Source: Pseudomonadota bacterium (GTDB lineage: Bacteria; Pseudomonadota; Gammaproteobacteria; Burkholderiales; Casimicrobiaceae). From it: a stretch of DNA of 64,000 nucleotides. The position numbers were made by a program, and so were the translations under genes. Location: NCBI GenBank assembly GCA_018241765.1, contig JAFEDD010000043.1, forward strand, positions 36,667-100,666, read 5' to 3'. Positions 54,203-64,000 of the stretch are shown here, piece after piece. The notes beneath the pieces are model-generated. The model was not told where the DNA came from, ran no database searches, and saw only the letters and a program-made list of their open reading frames with translations. Each line of letters begins with the position of its first letter. Positions within the stretch are counted from its first letter, which is position 1.

Positions 54203-54203
<1 letters not shown>
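53130..54203 (-). CDS. bkdA2: E1 beta subunit of branched-chain keto-acid dehydrogenase
   Basis: A 357-residue transketolase-like subunit that helps bind thiamine diphosphate. It has VVLFGEDVGYFGGVFRVTEG, APINEGGIVGAAIGMGAYG, EIQFADYFYPATDQIVSEAA and RMPCGGGIYGGQTHSQSPEA, all conserved in 2-oxoisovalerate E1beta. Its ATG overlaps the last base of the E1alpha stop (TGATG), so the subunits are translationally coupled and made in equal amounts. Confidence 0.95.
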
Positions 54204-55716
<1,513 letters not shown>

Positions 55717-56856
55717 ATGAAGAAGGTTCTTGCCGTCGCGGTGTCGGCGATGCTTTGCGCGGCCGCGGCTCAGGCACAGATCAAGGTCGGCATCACGGTG
55801 TCGGCGACGGGGCCGGCGGCATCGCTCGGCATTCCCGAGAAAAACACGTTCGATCTGGTGCCCCGCACCATCGGCGGGCAGAACGTCACCTACATCGTGC
55901 TCGATGATGCGTCGGACACGACCAAGGCGGTGACCAACGCCAAGAAGCTGATTGCCGAAGACAAGGTCGACGTGATCATCGGTTCCACCACCACGCCCAC
56001 GAGCCTCGCCATCATCGATGTCGTGGCCGAAGCGGAAACGCCGATGCTGTCGATGGCGGCGTCGGCCAAGATCGTCGACCCGGCCAACCCGAAGACGAAG
56101 TGGGTGTTCAAGACCCCGCAGAATGACTCGCTGATGGCCGATGCCATCGTCGAGAACATGAAGGCCAACGGCGTCACGACGATGGGCTACATCGGTTTCT
56201 CCGATGCCTATGGCGAGAGCTGGTTGCACGAGATGCGTCGCGCAGCGGCGGCCGCCGGCATCAAGATCGTCGCCGACGAACGCTACAACCGCACCGACGC
56301 CAGCACGATGGGGCAGGTGGTGAAGCTCATGAGCCTCAACCCGCAGGCAATTCTGGTGGCGGGTTCCGGCACGCCGGCCGCAACGCCGCACAAGGAGCTC
56401 GTCGCCCGTGGCTACAAGGGCAAGATCTATCAGACGCATGGCGTGGCCAACAACGATTGGCTGCGGGTGATGGGCAAGGATGCCGAGGGCACGTTGCTGC
56501 CGGCCGGTCCGATGCTGGTGTGGGAGCAGCTGCCCGACAGCAATCCGGTCAAGAAGGTGGCGCGCGAGTACGTCACGGCCTATGAGGCGAAGTTCGGGCC
56601 GCGCTCGACCTTCGGTGGCCACGCGCAGGATGCGTTCCTGCTGGTCAATGCCGCGATTCCCGAGGCGCTGAAGGCGGGCAAGCCGGGTACCAAGGAATTC
56701 CGCGCCGCGCTGCGTGCCGCGCTCGAATCGGGCCGCGAGGTGGTCGGTGTCAATGGCGTCTTCAAGATCACGCCGCAGGACCACAACGGCATGGATGCGC
56801 GCGCCCGTCAGATGCTGACCGTCAAGGACGGCAAGTGGCTGGTGGTCACGAAGTAG
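55717..56856 (+). CDS. livK: Branched-chain amino acid ABC transporter substrate-binding protein
   Basis: A 379-residue periplasmic binding protein of the LivJ/LivK (Peripla_BP_6) family. The signal peptide ends ALCAAAAQA-Q, then IKVGITVSATGPAASLGIPE and the hinge-proximal VDVIIGSTTTPTSLAI follow. A strong AAGGAGG precedes the ATG. The membrane and ATPase genes follow after a terminator, and the bkd operon lies divergently, which supports a branched-chain ligand, although the family also binds amides and aromatic acids. Confidence 0.9.
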   Translation: MKKVLAVAVSAMLCAAAAQAQIKVGITVSATGPAASLGIPEKNTFDLVPRTIGGQNVTYIVLDDASDTTKAVTNAKKLIAEDKVDVIIGSTTTPTSLAIIDVVAEAETPMLSMAASAKIVDPANPKTKWVFKTPQNDSLMADAIVENMKANGVTTMGYIGFSDAYGESWLHEMRRAAAAAGIKIVADERYNRTDASTMGQVVKLMSLNPQAILVAGSGTPAATPHKELVARGYKGKIYQTHGVANNDWLRVMGKDAEGTLLPAGPMLVWEQLPDSNPVKKVAREYVTAYEAKFGPRSTFGGHAQDAFLLVNAAIPEALKAGKPGTKEFRAALRAALESGREVVGVNGVFKITPQDHNGMDARARQMLTVKDGKWLVVTK

Positions 56857-56877
56857 GCGATACTGTCGCTGGCACCT

Positions 56878-56959
56878 CGTGAGTTCGATGCCGCGGGCGC
56901 TGTGCGTGCGCGCGGCGAACTCACGATACGGGGAGCCGCCTGCGGGTGGCTCTTTCTTT
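56878..56959 (+). terminator. Tandem hairpins with T-tract after livK
   Basis: A 10-bp perfect stem (CGTGAGTTCG at 56878-56887, CGAACTCACG at 56916-56925) is followed by a second hairpin (GAGCCGCC/GGTGGCTC, 56933-56952, one G-T pair, TGCG loop) and TTTCTTT. It probably ends most transcripts after livK, giving excess binding protein over the membrane genes. Confidence 0.7.
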
Positions 56960-57017
56960 GACTTCGCGCCGCGCGTGGTGCGTCCGGCACCGCGCGTGGC
57001 GACAGGAAGCGATCGTC

Positions 57018-58049
57018 GTGGATAGCACCATCGTCGCGCTGTTGGCGCAGGACGGCCTCACCAACGGCAGCATCTACTGCCTGCTCGCGCTGGCGCTCGT
57101 GCTGGTGTTTGCGGTCACGCGGGTCATTTTCGTGCCCCAGGGCGAGTTCGTCGTCTACGCGGCGCTGACCATGGCGTCGTTCGACGGGGCGCGCACGCCG
57201 GGCACGGTGTGGTTGCTGCTCGCGCTCGGCGGTGCCGCGTGGTTGGCCGACACCGTGAAGCTTCGCCGCGAGCCGCGACGCATGGCGCTCGCGTGGCTTG
57301 CCACCGCGGCTCCGTGTGTGGCGGCGGCGGGGCTCGTGGCGTGGGTGGCCGCCAGCAAGGCACCGTTCGTCGTGCAGGCGCTGACGACCGTGCTCGCGGT
57401 GACCGCGATGGGCCCCGCGGTCTATCGGCTCGCGTTCCAGCCGGTGGCGAGCGCGAGCGTGCTGGTGCTGCTGATCGTCGCGGTGGCGTTGCACTTCGTG
57501 CTGACCGGCCTCGCGCTGCTCTTTTTCGGCGCCGAAGGTGTGCGCACGCCGGCGTTCACCTCGGCGTCGTTTTCGTTCGGCAACATCACGGTGTCGGGGC
57601 AGAGTCTGCTGGTCTATGCGTTCACCGCCGTGTTGATCGTCGTGATGGCCGTGTTCTTCCGCTATGCGCTCTTTGGCAAGGCGTTGCGCGCAACCGCCGC
57701 GAACCGCACGGGGGCGCGGCTGGTGGGCATCAGCCCGGACTTTGCGGGGCGCCTGTGTTTCACGCTGGCGGCGGCCATCGGCGCGGTGTCGGGGTTGCTG
57801 ATCGGGCCGATCACGACGGTGTATTACGACTCGGGCTTCCTGATCGGGCTCAAGGGCTTCGTGGGGGCCATCGTCGGCGGGCTGGTGAGCTACCCGATCG
57901 CCGCCGGCGGAGCGCTCTTCGTGGGGCTGGTCGAATCGTTCTCCTCGTTCTGGGCGAGTGCCTACAAGGAGGTGCTGGTCTTCACACTGATCATTCCGGT
58001 GCTGCTGTGGCGTTCGCTCAGTACCACGCACAGCGACGAGGAGGAGTGA
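57018..58049 (+). CDS. livH: Branched-chain amino acid ABC transporter permease (LivH)
   Basis: A 343-residue inner-membrane permease. It shows DGLTNGSIYCLLALALVLVF at the start and the cytoplasmic coupling segment ALRATAANRTGARLVGISPD, followed by FLIGLKGFVGAIVGGLVSYP. It is longer than E. coli LivH because of an insertion between the early helices (about residues 68-105, KLRREPRRMALAWLATAAP). The GTG at 57018 has AGGAAG upstream. It starts 58 bases after the terminator and ends just before livM-livG. Confidence 0.9.
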   Translation: MDSTIVALLAQDGLTNGSIYCLLALALVLVFAVTRVIFVPQGEFVVYAALTMASFDGARTPGTVWLLLALGGAAWLADTVKLRREPRRMALAWLATAAPCVAAAGLVAWVAASKAPFVVQALTTVLAVTAMGPAVYRLAFQPVASASVLVLLIVAVALHFVLTGLALLFFGAEGVRTPAFTSASFSFGNITVSGQSLLVYAFTAVLIVVMAVFFRYALFGKALRATAANRTGARLVGISPDFAGRLCFTLAAAIGAVSGLLIGPITTVYYDSGFLIGLKGFVGAIVGGLVSYPIAAGGALFVGLVESFSSFWASAYKEVLVFTLIIPVLLWRSLSTTHSDEEE

Positions 58050-58051
58050 CG

Positions 58052-59857
58052 ATGGCCGCTCCGCTCCCCAATCCCGCTGCGGTGACCGGCCCGGCGCGGG
58101 GCCTCTCGCCGGTGCATGCCGTCGCCGCCGTCGCGCTCGTTGCCGTGGCGCTGGCGCCGCTCCTCGCGCCGGCGTTCTACGTCACGCTGCTCAATTACAT
58201 CGGGCTCTACAGCCTGGCCACGCTCGGGCTCGTGCTGCTCACCGGCGTGGCCGGACAGACCAGCTTCGGGCAAGCGGCGTTTGTCGGCATCGGCGCCTAC
58301 ACGACCGGCGTGCTGACCACGCAATTTGCGCTGTCGCCGTGGCTCACGCTGCTCTTGGCGCTGGCGCTGACGCTGGCGCTCGGGTATCTGATTGGCCGCA
58401 TCACGCTGTCGATGGGCGGGCACTATCTGCCCGTGGCGACCATCGCCTGGGGGCTGTCGATCTACTTCCTGATGGGCACGATCGAGCGCTTCGGTGGCTT
58501 CACCGGCATCACCGGCATCCCCGCCGTGTCGCTGTTCGGGTTCACGCTCGATCGCGAGCGGCATTTCTATTACTTCATCTGGGTCGTCGTGCTGGGCGCG
58601 CTGTGGCTGTGCGCCAATCTGCTCGATTCGCGGCCGGGGCGCGCGATTCGCGGACTGAAGCAGGGCAGTGGCATGGTGGAGGCGTTCGGAGTGCACACGA
58701 CGAACACGAAGACGGCGGTGTTCGTGCTGGCGGCGCTTCTGGCCTGTCTGTCGGGGTGGCTCTACGCCCATTTGCAGCGCTTCGTGAACCCGACGCCCTT
58801 CGGCATCAATCAGGGCATCGAATACCTCTTCATGGCGGTCGTCGGCGGTGCCACCAGCGTCTGGGGCGCGGTGCTCGGCGCGACGCTGATCACGCTGCTG
58901 AAGACGTGGTTGCAGGATTTGCTGCCGAAACTGCTCGGACAGGCGGGGCAGTTCGAGATGATCGTGTTTGGCATTCTGATGATCGTGCTGCTGCAACATG
59001 CGCGCGAGGGGCTGCTGCCGTTCCTGCAGCGCTGGTTGCCGCGGCGTCCGCGCGCGCTGCCGCCGGCGGAGGTGCCGCTCGCACGACGCACGATGCCATC
59101 GCCGGGCAGCGCCGTGCTGCGCGTGGAGGGCGCGCGAAAGACCTTCGGCGGGCTGATCGCCGTCAACGAGGTGAGCTTCGAGGTCGCCGCCCACGAGGTG
59201 GTCGGCCTGATCGGCCCCAACGGCGCGGGCAAGAGCACCTGCTTCAACCTGATTTCCGGCGCCTTGCCACTGACTTCGGGCGGCATTCGATTTCTTGAGC
59301 AAGATGTCAGTGCGATGAGCGCGAGCGCGATCGCGCGGCTCGGACTCGGTCGCACCTTCCAGCACGTGAAGCTGGTGGCGGCGATGAGCGTGGTCGAGAA
59401 TGTCGCGCTCGGGGCCTACCTGCGCGGCCGCACGGGATTCATTCGCTCGGCGCTGCGACTGAACGGCCAGGAGGAGCGTGCCGCGTTCGCCGAGGCGATG
59501 CGCCAGCTCGAGCGGGTGGGGCTCGCGGCACACGCCCACGATGCGGCGGGCAGCCTTCCGCTCGGCAAACAGCGCATCGTGGAAATTGCGCGTGCGCTGG
59601 CGGCCGATCCGATCCTGCTTTTGCTCGATGAGCCGGCGGCGGGTTTGCGCTACGCCGAAAAGCAGCAGCTCGCCGCGCTGATCAAGGCGCTGAAGACGGA
59701 TGGCCTGACCGTGCTTCTGGTCGAGCACGACATGGAATTCGTCATGGGTCTGGTCGATCGGCTGGTCGTGCTCAATTTCGGGCAGAAGCTCGCGCAGGGG
59801 TTGCCCGAGGAGGTTCAGGCGAACCCTGCCGTGCGTGAAGCCTATCTGGGAGCGTGA
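58052..59857 (+). CDS. Fused permease-ATPase (LivM-LivG) of branched-chain ABC transporter
   Basis: A 601-residue fusion. Residues about 1-335 are a LivM permease with signature [20 protein letters not shown] and coupling segment [20 protein letters not shown]. After a basic/proline linker, residues about 350-601 are a LivG-type ATPase with Walker [10 protein letters not shown] (about 388-396), [11 protein letters not shown], signature GSLPLGKQR and Walker [12 protein letters not shown]. The signature departs from LSYGQQR and lacks its second Gly, and the D-loop region reads [20 protein letters not shown] precedes the ATG. Confidence 0.9.
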   Translation: MAAPLPNPAAVTGPARGLSPVHAVAAVALVAVALAPLLAPAFYVTLLNYIGLYSLATLGLVLLTGVAGQTSFGQAAFVGIGAYTTGVLTTQFALSPWLTLLLALALTLALGYLIGRITLSMGGHYLPVATIAWGLSIYFLMGTIERFGGFTGITGIPAVSLFGFTLDRERHFYYFIWVVVLGALWLCANLLDSRPGRAIRGLKQGSGMVEAFGVHTTNTKTAVFVLAALLACLSGWLYAHLQRFVNPTPFGINQGIEYLFMAVVGGATSVWGAVLGATLITLLKTWLQDLLPKLLGQAGQFEMIVFGILMIVLLQHAREGLLPFLQRWLPRRPRALPPAEVPLARRTMPSPGSAVLRVEGARKTFGGLIAVNEVSFEVAAHEVVGLIGPNGAGKSTCFNLISGALPLTSGGIRFLEQDVSAMSASAIARLGLGRTFQHVKLVAAMSVVENVALGAYLRGRTGFIRSALRLNGQEERAAFAEAMRQLERVGLAAHAHDAAGSLPLGKQRIVEIARALAADPILLLLDEPAAGLRYAEKQQLAALIKALKTDGLTVLLVEHDMEFVMGLVDRLVVLNFGQKLAQGLPEEVQANPAVREAYLGA

Positions 59858-59859
59858 GC

Positions 59860-60588
59860 ATGGCGGAAGCGCTGTTGCAGGTCGAGGAACTCAGCGTGGC
59901 CTATGGTCAGGTCGAAGCCGTGCGCGGTGTGTCGCTGCATGTTGCGCGCGGGCAAATCGCCACGGTCATCGGGCCCAATGGGGCCGGCAAGACGACGCTC
60001 TTGGGCGCCATCATGGGGCTCTTGCCTTCGCGCGGGGCGATCCGTTTTGCCGGTGATCGCATCGACGGGCGCGACACCGAGGCGCTCGTGCGCCGTGGCA
60101 TCTCGCTGGTGCCCGAGCGGCGCGAACTGTTCGCCGACATGACGGTGCAGGAGAACCTCGAGCTCGGTGGCTTTTCGCGCCGCCGGGCGGGCGAGTCCCG
60201 TGCCGCGCTCGCCAACACGATGGAGGAAGTGTTCGCGCTGTTCCCGCGTCTGAAGGAGCGTTTGCCGCAGCTCGCCGGCACGCTCTCGGGCGGCGAGCGG
60301 CAGATGCTCGCGGTCGGGCGCGCGCTGATGGGCAAGCCGAAACTGTTGCTGCTCGATGAGCCGAGCCTCGGGCTTGCGCCGTTGATCACGCGCGACATCC
60401 TGCACACGATCTCGCGGCTGCGCGAAAGCGGTCTGTCAGTGCTGCTGATCGAGCAGAACGCCCGCGCTGCGTTGCAGACCGCCGACTACGGCTACGTGCT
60501 CGAGACGGGCGAACTGAGCCTCGAAGGTGAGGCCGATCGTCTGCTGCACGACGAACGGGTCATCGCGACGTATCTCGGGCGGCACTGA
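59860..60588 (+). CDS. livF: Branched-chain amino acid ABC transporter ATP-binding protein (LivF)
   Basis: A 242-residue ATPase with Walker A GPNGAGKTTL, Q-loop LVPERRELFADMTVQENLEL, a canonical signature LSGGERQMLAVGRALM and Walker B LLLLDEPSLGL, then LIEQNARAAL. It pairs with the LivG half of the preceding fusion. I use the ATG at 59860; a GTG at 59854 overlapping the previous stop is possible. A palindromic element lies downstream. Confidence 0.94.
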   Translation: MAEALLQVEELSVAYGQVEAVRGVSLHVARGQIATVIGPNGAGKTTLLGAIMGLLPSRGAIRFAGDRIDGRDTEALVRRGISLVPERRELFADMTVQENLELGGFSRRRAGESRAALANTMEEVFALFPRLKERLPQLAGTLSGGERQMLAVGRALMGKPKLLLLDEPSLGLAPLITRDILHTISRLRESGLSVLLIEQNARAALQTADYGYVLETGELSLEGEADRLLHDERVIATYLGRH

Positions 60589-60652
60589 GCCGACGGCGCC
60601 AATGCGGGCGCAGAAAGCGGCTCGTTCGGCAATTCCGCCGCCTTGCTGGCGT

Positions 60653-60773
60653 AACAACTTTTCTCGCAAAGCCGCATCCATGACGGGCTTGCGGCGATAT
60701 TTCCGTTGAAGTCGACTTTCTACATTTTACTTCTGGAAGCCCGTTATGAACGTCATTTGAGCGAAAAGTTGTT
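60653..60773. repeat. Palindromic interspersed element, copy C (121 bp)
   Basis: This copy shows the outer ends best: AACAACTTTTCTCGC on the left and GCGAAAAGTTGTTTG on the right are nearly exact inverted complements. Inner arms carry CCATGACGGGCTTGCGG and AAGCCCGTTATGAACG. The centre has AAGTCGACTTT. It sits 64 bases after livF; nothing else is seen between 60589 and 60901. Confidence 0.82.
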
Positions 60774-60901
60774 TGCCCTGCATGCGTCGTGTGCGCGCCC
60801 GAGCGCGCGGGCGGCTGTGCTACCCTCGCGCGCCGCGACGGCTTCCCGTCGTGCCTTCTCTTTTCGCGGTTGCCATGCCGTCCGTGCCGATGTCTGTTTC
60901 G

Positions 60902-62341
60902 ATGCCCGACTCCTCTCTCGCCACCGCGCAATCCCTGTTGCTCGCCCCCGCCGGTCTTTCGCTCGATCAACTCTCCGACACGCTCGGCACGCTCGTGCGG
61001 CGTGGCGTTGCGTTTGCCGATCTCTACTTCGAGCATCACCGCAGCGAAAGCTGGGTGCTGGAGGAGGGCATCGTCAAAAGTGGCAGCTTCGGCATCGAGG
61101 CGGGTGTCGGCGTGCGTGCGGTCAACGGTGAGCAGACCGCGTTTGCCTATTCCGGCGACATCGGGCGGCAATCGATCATCGAGGCGGTGAACACCGTCGC
61201 CGCCATCGGGCGCATGGGCCAGAGCGCGGCCGTGCCGATGGCTGCACGGGCGTCGGGCAGGCCGCTCTATGGTGCGGCCGATCCGCTCGCCTCGATCAGC
61301 GACGAGGCGAAGATTGCGCTCTTGCAAGAGACCGAGCGCATCGCGCGTGCGCGTGACCCGAGGGTGACGCAGGTCGTGGTCAATCTCGCCGCCGAGCACG
61401 TGGTCATGCTCGTGCTGCGCAGCGATGGCGTCGTTGCCGCCGATCTGCGGCCGCTCGTGCGGCTCAGTGTCTCGGCCATCGTCGAGCGTGATGGTCGCCG
61501 CGAGCAAGGCCGCTCGGGGGGTGGCGGTCGCTACGGCTACGAGCGGCTCGACCAAGCGTTCCTCACGCGGCGCGCGCACGAGGCGGTCGACATGGCGCTG
61601 CTCAATCTCGACGCGCGGCCGGCGCCGGCCGGCGTGATGCCGGTCGTCTGTGGTCCCGGCTGGCCGGGCGTGCTGTTGCACGAGGCAGTCGGTCACGGCC
61701 TCGAGGGTGACTTCAATCGCAAGGGTTCGTCGGCGTTCACCGGCCGCATCGGCGAGCGTGTGGCCGCGCCGGGCGTCACCGTGCTCGACGACGGCACGCT
61801 GCCCGACCGGCGCGGTTCGCTCACCGTGGATGACGAAGGCACGCCGACGCAGGCGACGGTGCTGATCGAGGACGGCATCCTGAAGGGCTACATGCAGGAC
61901 ACCCTCAATGCGCGGCTGATGGGCGTCGCCGCAACCGGCAACGGCCGCCGCGAGAGCTACGCGCATCTGCCGATGCCGCGCATGACCAACACCTACATGC
62001 TCGCCGGCGCGCACGACCCCGAAGAAATCATCGCCAGCGTCGACAACGGCATCTACGCCGTGAATTTCGGCGGCGGCCAGGTCGACATCACCAATGGCAA
62101 ATTCGTCTTCACGATGGACGAGGCGTGGAAGATCGAGAACGGGCGTCTCGCCTATCCGGTCAAGGGCGCCACGCTGATCGGCAACGGGCCGGACGCGCTG
62201 ACCCGCGTCACGATGATCGGGCGCGACATGCGTCTCGACGAAGGCGTCGGCACCTGCGGCAAGGAGGGGCAGAGCGTGCCCGTCGGTATCGGGCAGCCGA
62301 CGCTGCGAATCGAGGGCCTGACGGTCGGCGGAACGGCCTGA
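60902..62341 (+). CDS. tldD: TldD metalloprotease subunit
   Basis: A 479-residue protein of the TldD/TldE family. The zinc motif HEAVGHGLEGDFNRK (HExxxH at 260-265) is intact, as is the C-terminal GTCGKEGQSVPVGIGQPTLRI. With TldE it forms a cytoplasmic protease that degrades leader peptides and unfolded peptides. I chose the ATG at 60902 since MPDSSLATAQSLLLAPAGL aligns with the E. coli start; in-frame ATGs at 60875 and 60890 are possible and none has a strong ribosome site. No tldE gene is in the window. Confidence 0.94.
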   Translation: MPDSSLATAQSLLLAPAGLSLDQLSDTLGTLVRRGVAFADLYFEHHRSESWVLEEGIVKSGSFGIEAGVGVRAVNGEQTAFAYSGDIGRQSIIEAVNTVAAIGRMGQSAAVPMAARASGRPLYGAADPLASISDEAKIALLQETERIARARDPRVTQVVVNLAAEHVVMLVLRSDGVVAADLRPLVRLSVSAIVERDGRREQGRSGGGGRYGYERLDQAFLTRRAHEAVDMALLNLDARPAPAGVMPVVCGPGWPGVLLHEAVGHGLEGDFNRKGSSAFTGRIGERVAAPGVTVLDDGTLPDRRGSLTVDDEGTPTQATVLIEDGILKGYMQDTLNARLMGVAATGNGRRESYAHLPMPRMTNTYMLAGAHDPEEIIASVDNGIYAVNFGGGQVDITNGKFVFTMDEAWKIENGRLAYPVKGATLIGNGPDALTRVTMIGRDMRLDEGVGTCGKEGQSVPVGIGQPTLRIEGLTVGGTA

Positions 62342-62474
62342 GCGATGGAGCGTCTGGTGCCCATGGCCGTCTTGCACACCAAAACGTCCTGTCTCTGACG
62401 CGCCCGGCACCGGCGTTCCGTCTTACGGTTATCATCGCCACGACTTCGTTGGCGTCACACTGCGGAGGTTCGTC

Positions 62475-63182
62475 ATGACACATCAACGCTACCGTTCGTT
62501 CGTCGCCGCGCTGGGCGCCGTCGCATTACTCGCCGCCTGCGGGCCAAGTCCCGAGGAGGTGGCACGGCAGGAGGCGATGAAGAAGCTCGATCAGGCCGCC
62601 AAGGAAATGGAAGCCGCCGGCAAACGCGCCGAAGCGGCCGCAGCCAAGGGGGACGTCGGCGCCGCCATGGGTGAGGCCATGAAGGCGCTCGGCGGCCTCG
62701 CCGGCGCTGCCGGTGGTTTCGATCCCGTCGATTTCCGCAAGCTGAAGGAAGTGCTGCCGCAGGAGCTGCCGGGCTTCGAAAAGGGAGAGAGTTCGGGCGA
62801 AAAGAACAACGCCTTTGGCATCTCGGTGTCGGAAGCGAAGCAGTCGTTTCGCACGCCGGATGGCAGCAAGCGCGTTCGCTTCGAAGTGACCGATCCGGGC
62901 TCGCTCAGCGGCCCCTTTGCGCTCGCCAACGCGTGGATCAACGTCGAGGTCGACAAGGAATCGAGCGAAGGCTATGAAAAGACGTCGACCGTCGGTGGCC
63001 GCAAGATCCACGAAAAATGGGACAAGAACGACAAGCGCGGCGAAGTGCAGGCCGTGGTCGGAAATCGTTTCCTGGTCGAGATCAGCGCCCATGGCATCGA
63101 GATGACCGATGTGAAAGCGCTGCTCGGCAAGATCGACCTCGCCAAGCTCGAAGCGATGAAGGGCGAAGGCAAGAAGAGCTGA
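62475..63182 (+). CDS. Predicted lipoprotein of unknown function
   Basis: A 235-residue protein with a lipoprotein signal (VALLAACGPSPEEV, lipobox Cys about 22). A charged coiled-coil-like helix (EVARQEAMKKLDQAAKEMEAAGKRAEAAAAKGD, about 27-59) and an alpha/beta body (LPQELPGFEKGESSGEKNN and SVSEAKQSFRTPDGSKRV) follow. No catalytic motif is visible. CGGAGG precedes the ATG at 62475. It lies 133 bases after tldD on the same strand. Confidence 0.75.
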   Translation: MTHQRYRSFVAALGAVALLAACGPSPEEVARQEAMKKLDQAAKEMEAAGKRAEAAAAKGDVGAAMGEAMKALGGLAGAAGGFDPVDFRKLKEVLPQELPGFEKGESSGEKNNAFGISVSEAKQSFRTPDGSKRVRFEVTDPGSLSGPFALANAWINVEVDKESSEGYEKTSTVGGRKIHEKWDKNDKRGEVQAVVGNRFLVEISAHGIEMTDVKALLGKIDLAKLEAMKGEGKKS

Positions 63183-63337
63183 GCGCCCGAAAAAAATAAC
63201 CGGACTTGATCGATTGGTTCACAGGCTCTGAGCCGAACCAAAACTTCCGACCCTGTCCCATCGGGCGTCGGTTTTCCGTCCATCCTCGAATGCGCGCCAC
63301 GGCCTCGTCCGCCCGTGCGCGGATGCCGCACGCCTGT

Positions 63338-63900
63338 GCCGAACCCCTTCGAGGAAGCCCATCGCCATCACCCCTCCCGACATCGCCCTCGCCATGCGCC
63401 GCATGGGCTGGAACAACGCCTCCGCCCTGATGGCCCGATGGGTGAATGGCAACGCATGGACGATGACGGAGGCCATCAAGGACGGAAAGACCGATCCCAC
63501 CACCCTGCCCGCCACGCAAGTCGACACTTCGACCATCACGATGGCATGGCTCAAAGGTTTCCCAGGCCCGCGAGTCGCCTACGACGATCTCTGCGCGCCA
63601 ATGCGTTGAGTGTTCCGGGGCAGGACCTCTTGCGCGCACGCCTGCGGAAGGCCGGATGGGCTCGCGGCGCTTCCGTGCTCGGCTCAACCCGATTGACCGC
63701 GCCGCAACTTGACGCGCTCGGGTATGTGAACTCCCGATCCTTCGGCAGAAAAGCGGACACCCTCAATGACCTCTACGGCGCCATTGGCGAGGGCATGTTG
63801 CACGCGGCCGCCGTCGGTCGCGTCGAAGCCCGTGACAAGGGGCGCGATCAACCCTGCGAAAGCGACGTCAAGCCGTCGCCTACAACCCGTAGGCGCGGGC
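63338..63900 (+). pseudogene. DUF6402-like protein remnant, frameshifted
   Basis: Two stretches in different frames look like one protein. The first, in the frame of the ORF ending at 63609, contains AMRRMGWNNASALMARW and ITMAWLKGFPGPRVAYDDL. The second, one frame over, continues with LLRARLRKAGW, LGSTRLTAPQLDALGYVNSR and KADTLNDLYGAIGEG before running into palindromic repeats. I recall this order from DUF6402 proteins of Burkholderiales, often linked to phage or type-VI-related loci, but the family call is from memory. The 3' part is missing. Confidence 0.5.
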
Positions 63901-63906
63901 TTGACC
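63860..63906. repeat. Palindromic 47-bp repeat, copy 1
   Basis: The unit starts AAGCGACGTCAAGCC and ends GGCTTGACC. GTCAAGCC pairs with GGCTTGAC, and inside these CGCCTAC pairs with GTAGGCG around an AACCC loop, so it folds into a long hairpin. It marks the 3' end of the broken DUF6402-like gene. Confidence 0.8.
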
Positions 63907-63953
63907 GCGCTTGGCTGCATTCGATGACCGATGACGATGACTCGACCCCACGC

Positions 63954-64000
63954 AAGCGACGTCAAGCCGTCGCCTACAACCCGTAGGCGCGGGCTTGACC
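63954..64000. repeat. Palindromic 47-bp repeat, copy 2 (at window edge)
   Basis: Identical to copy 1 over 47 bases, starting 94 bases later, with 47 bases of unrelated sequence between. The window ends inside or at the end of this copy, so the array may continue. Confidence 0.8.

Noticed and set aside
63860-64000. CRISPR array
   Set aside because: Two 47-base repeats with a 47-base gap are longer than usual CRISPR repeats, form a long hairpin and have no cas gene nearby; only two copies are visible.

Overview
The window looks like about 64 kb of chromosome from a GC-rich betaproteobacterium, most likely of the order Burkholderiales. The evidence is three tripartite-tricarboxylate (Bug/TctC) binding proteins, a Pseudomonas/Burkholderia-type branched-chain keto-acid dehydrogenase operon, a PlpD-type patatin autotransporter, a PiuC/TonB iron operon, and dense coding with high third-position GC. 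Genes lie on both strands with short gaps. One tRNA gene (Asn, GTT) is present. I see no rRNA, no convincing CRISPR array, no prophage and no intact insertion sequence.

Layout. 1-5.4 kb: edge fragment of a flavin reductase, aldo/keto reductase, DMT exporter, class-I amidotransferase hydrolase, and a diiron oxygenase with a 2Fe-2S/FAD reductase behind an operator-bearing promoter. 5.4-12.8 kb: unknown membrane-anchored protein, 5-aminolevulinate synthase, folP, coniferyl-aldehyde-type dehydrogenase, a ~1 kb gene-free repeat field, glmM. 12.8-31 kb: PlpD-like autotransporter, MFS carrier translationally coupled to an unknown membrane/helical-repeat protein, two Tat-exported phosphoesterases, a tandem AAA ATPase, a Bug receptor, an exonuclease/GIY-YIG fusion, a CNNM/CBS protein, an aminotransferase and an Ig-like lipoprotein. 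30.4-36.7 kb: six-gene iron operon (TonB receptor, piuC, FMN hydroxy-acid oxidase, tonB, exbB, exbD) behind a Fur-box-like promoter. 36.8-46 kb: thioesterase, two exporters, an IS630 remnant, PhyH dioxygenase, Bug receptor, LOG, pgsA, tRNA-Asn, Fic, YhhN. 46-50.3 kb: two acyl-CoA ligases around a Bug receptor. 50.4-60.6 kb: bkd operon (E1alpha, E1beta, E2, E3) divergent from a liv operon (binding protein, LivH, LivM-LivG fusion, LivF), which together form a branched-chain amino acid uptake and breakdown module. 60.9-64 kb: tldD, a lipoprotein, a broken DUF6402-like gene and a palindromic repeat pair running off the edge.

The least expected features are: a family of about 117-121 bp palindromic elements with four copies; an ALA synthase in what otherwise looks like a C5-pathway lineage; the orphan diiron oxygenase/reductase pair with a palindromic operator inside its promoter and a terminator between its two genes; a fused LivM-LivG with a degenerate ABC signature; a perfect 24-bp palindrome next to the tRNA; and an uncharacterised double-AAA protein. 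Family assignments come from reading motifs and remembered family sequences; no database search was run.
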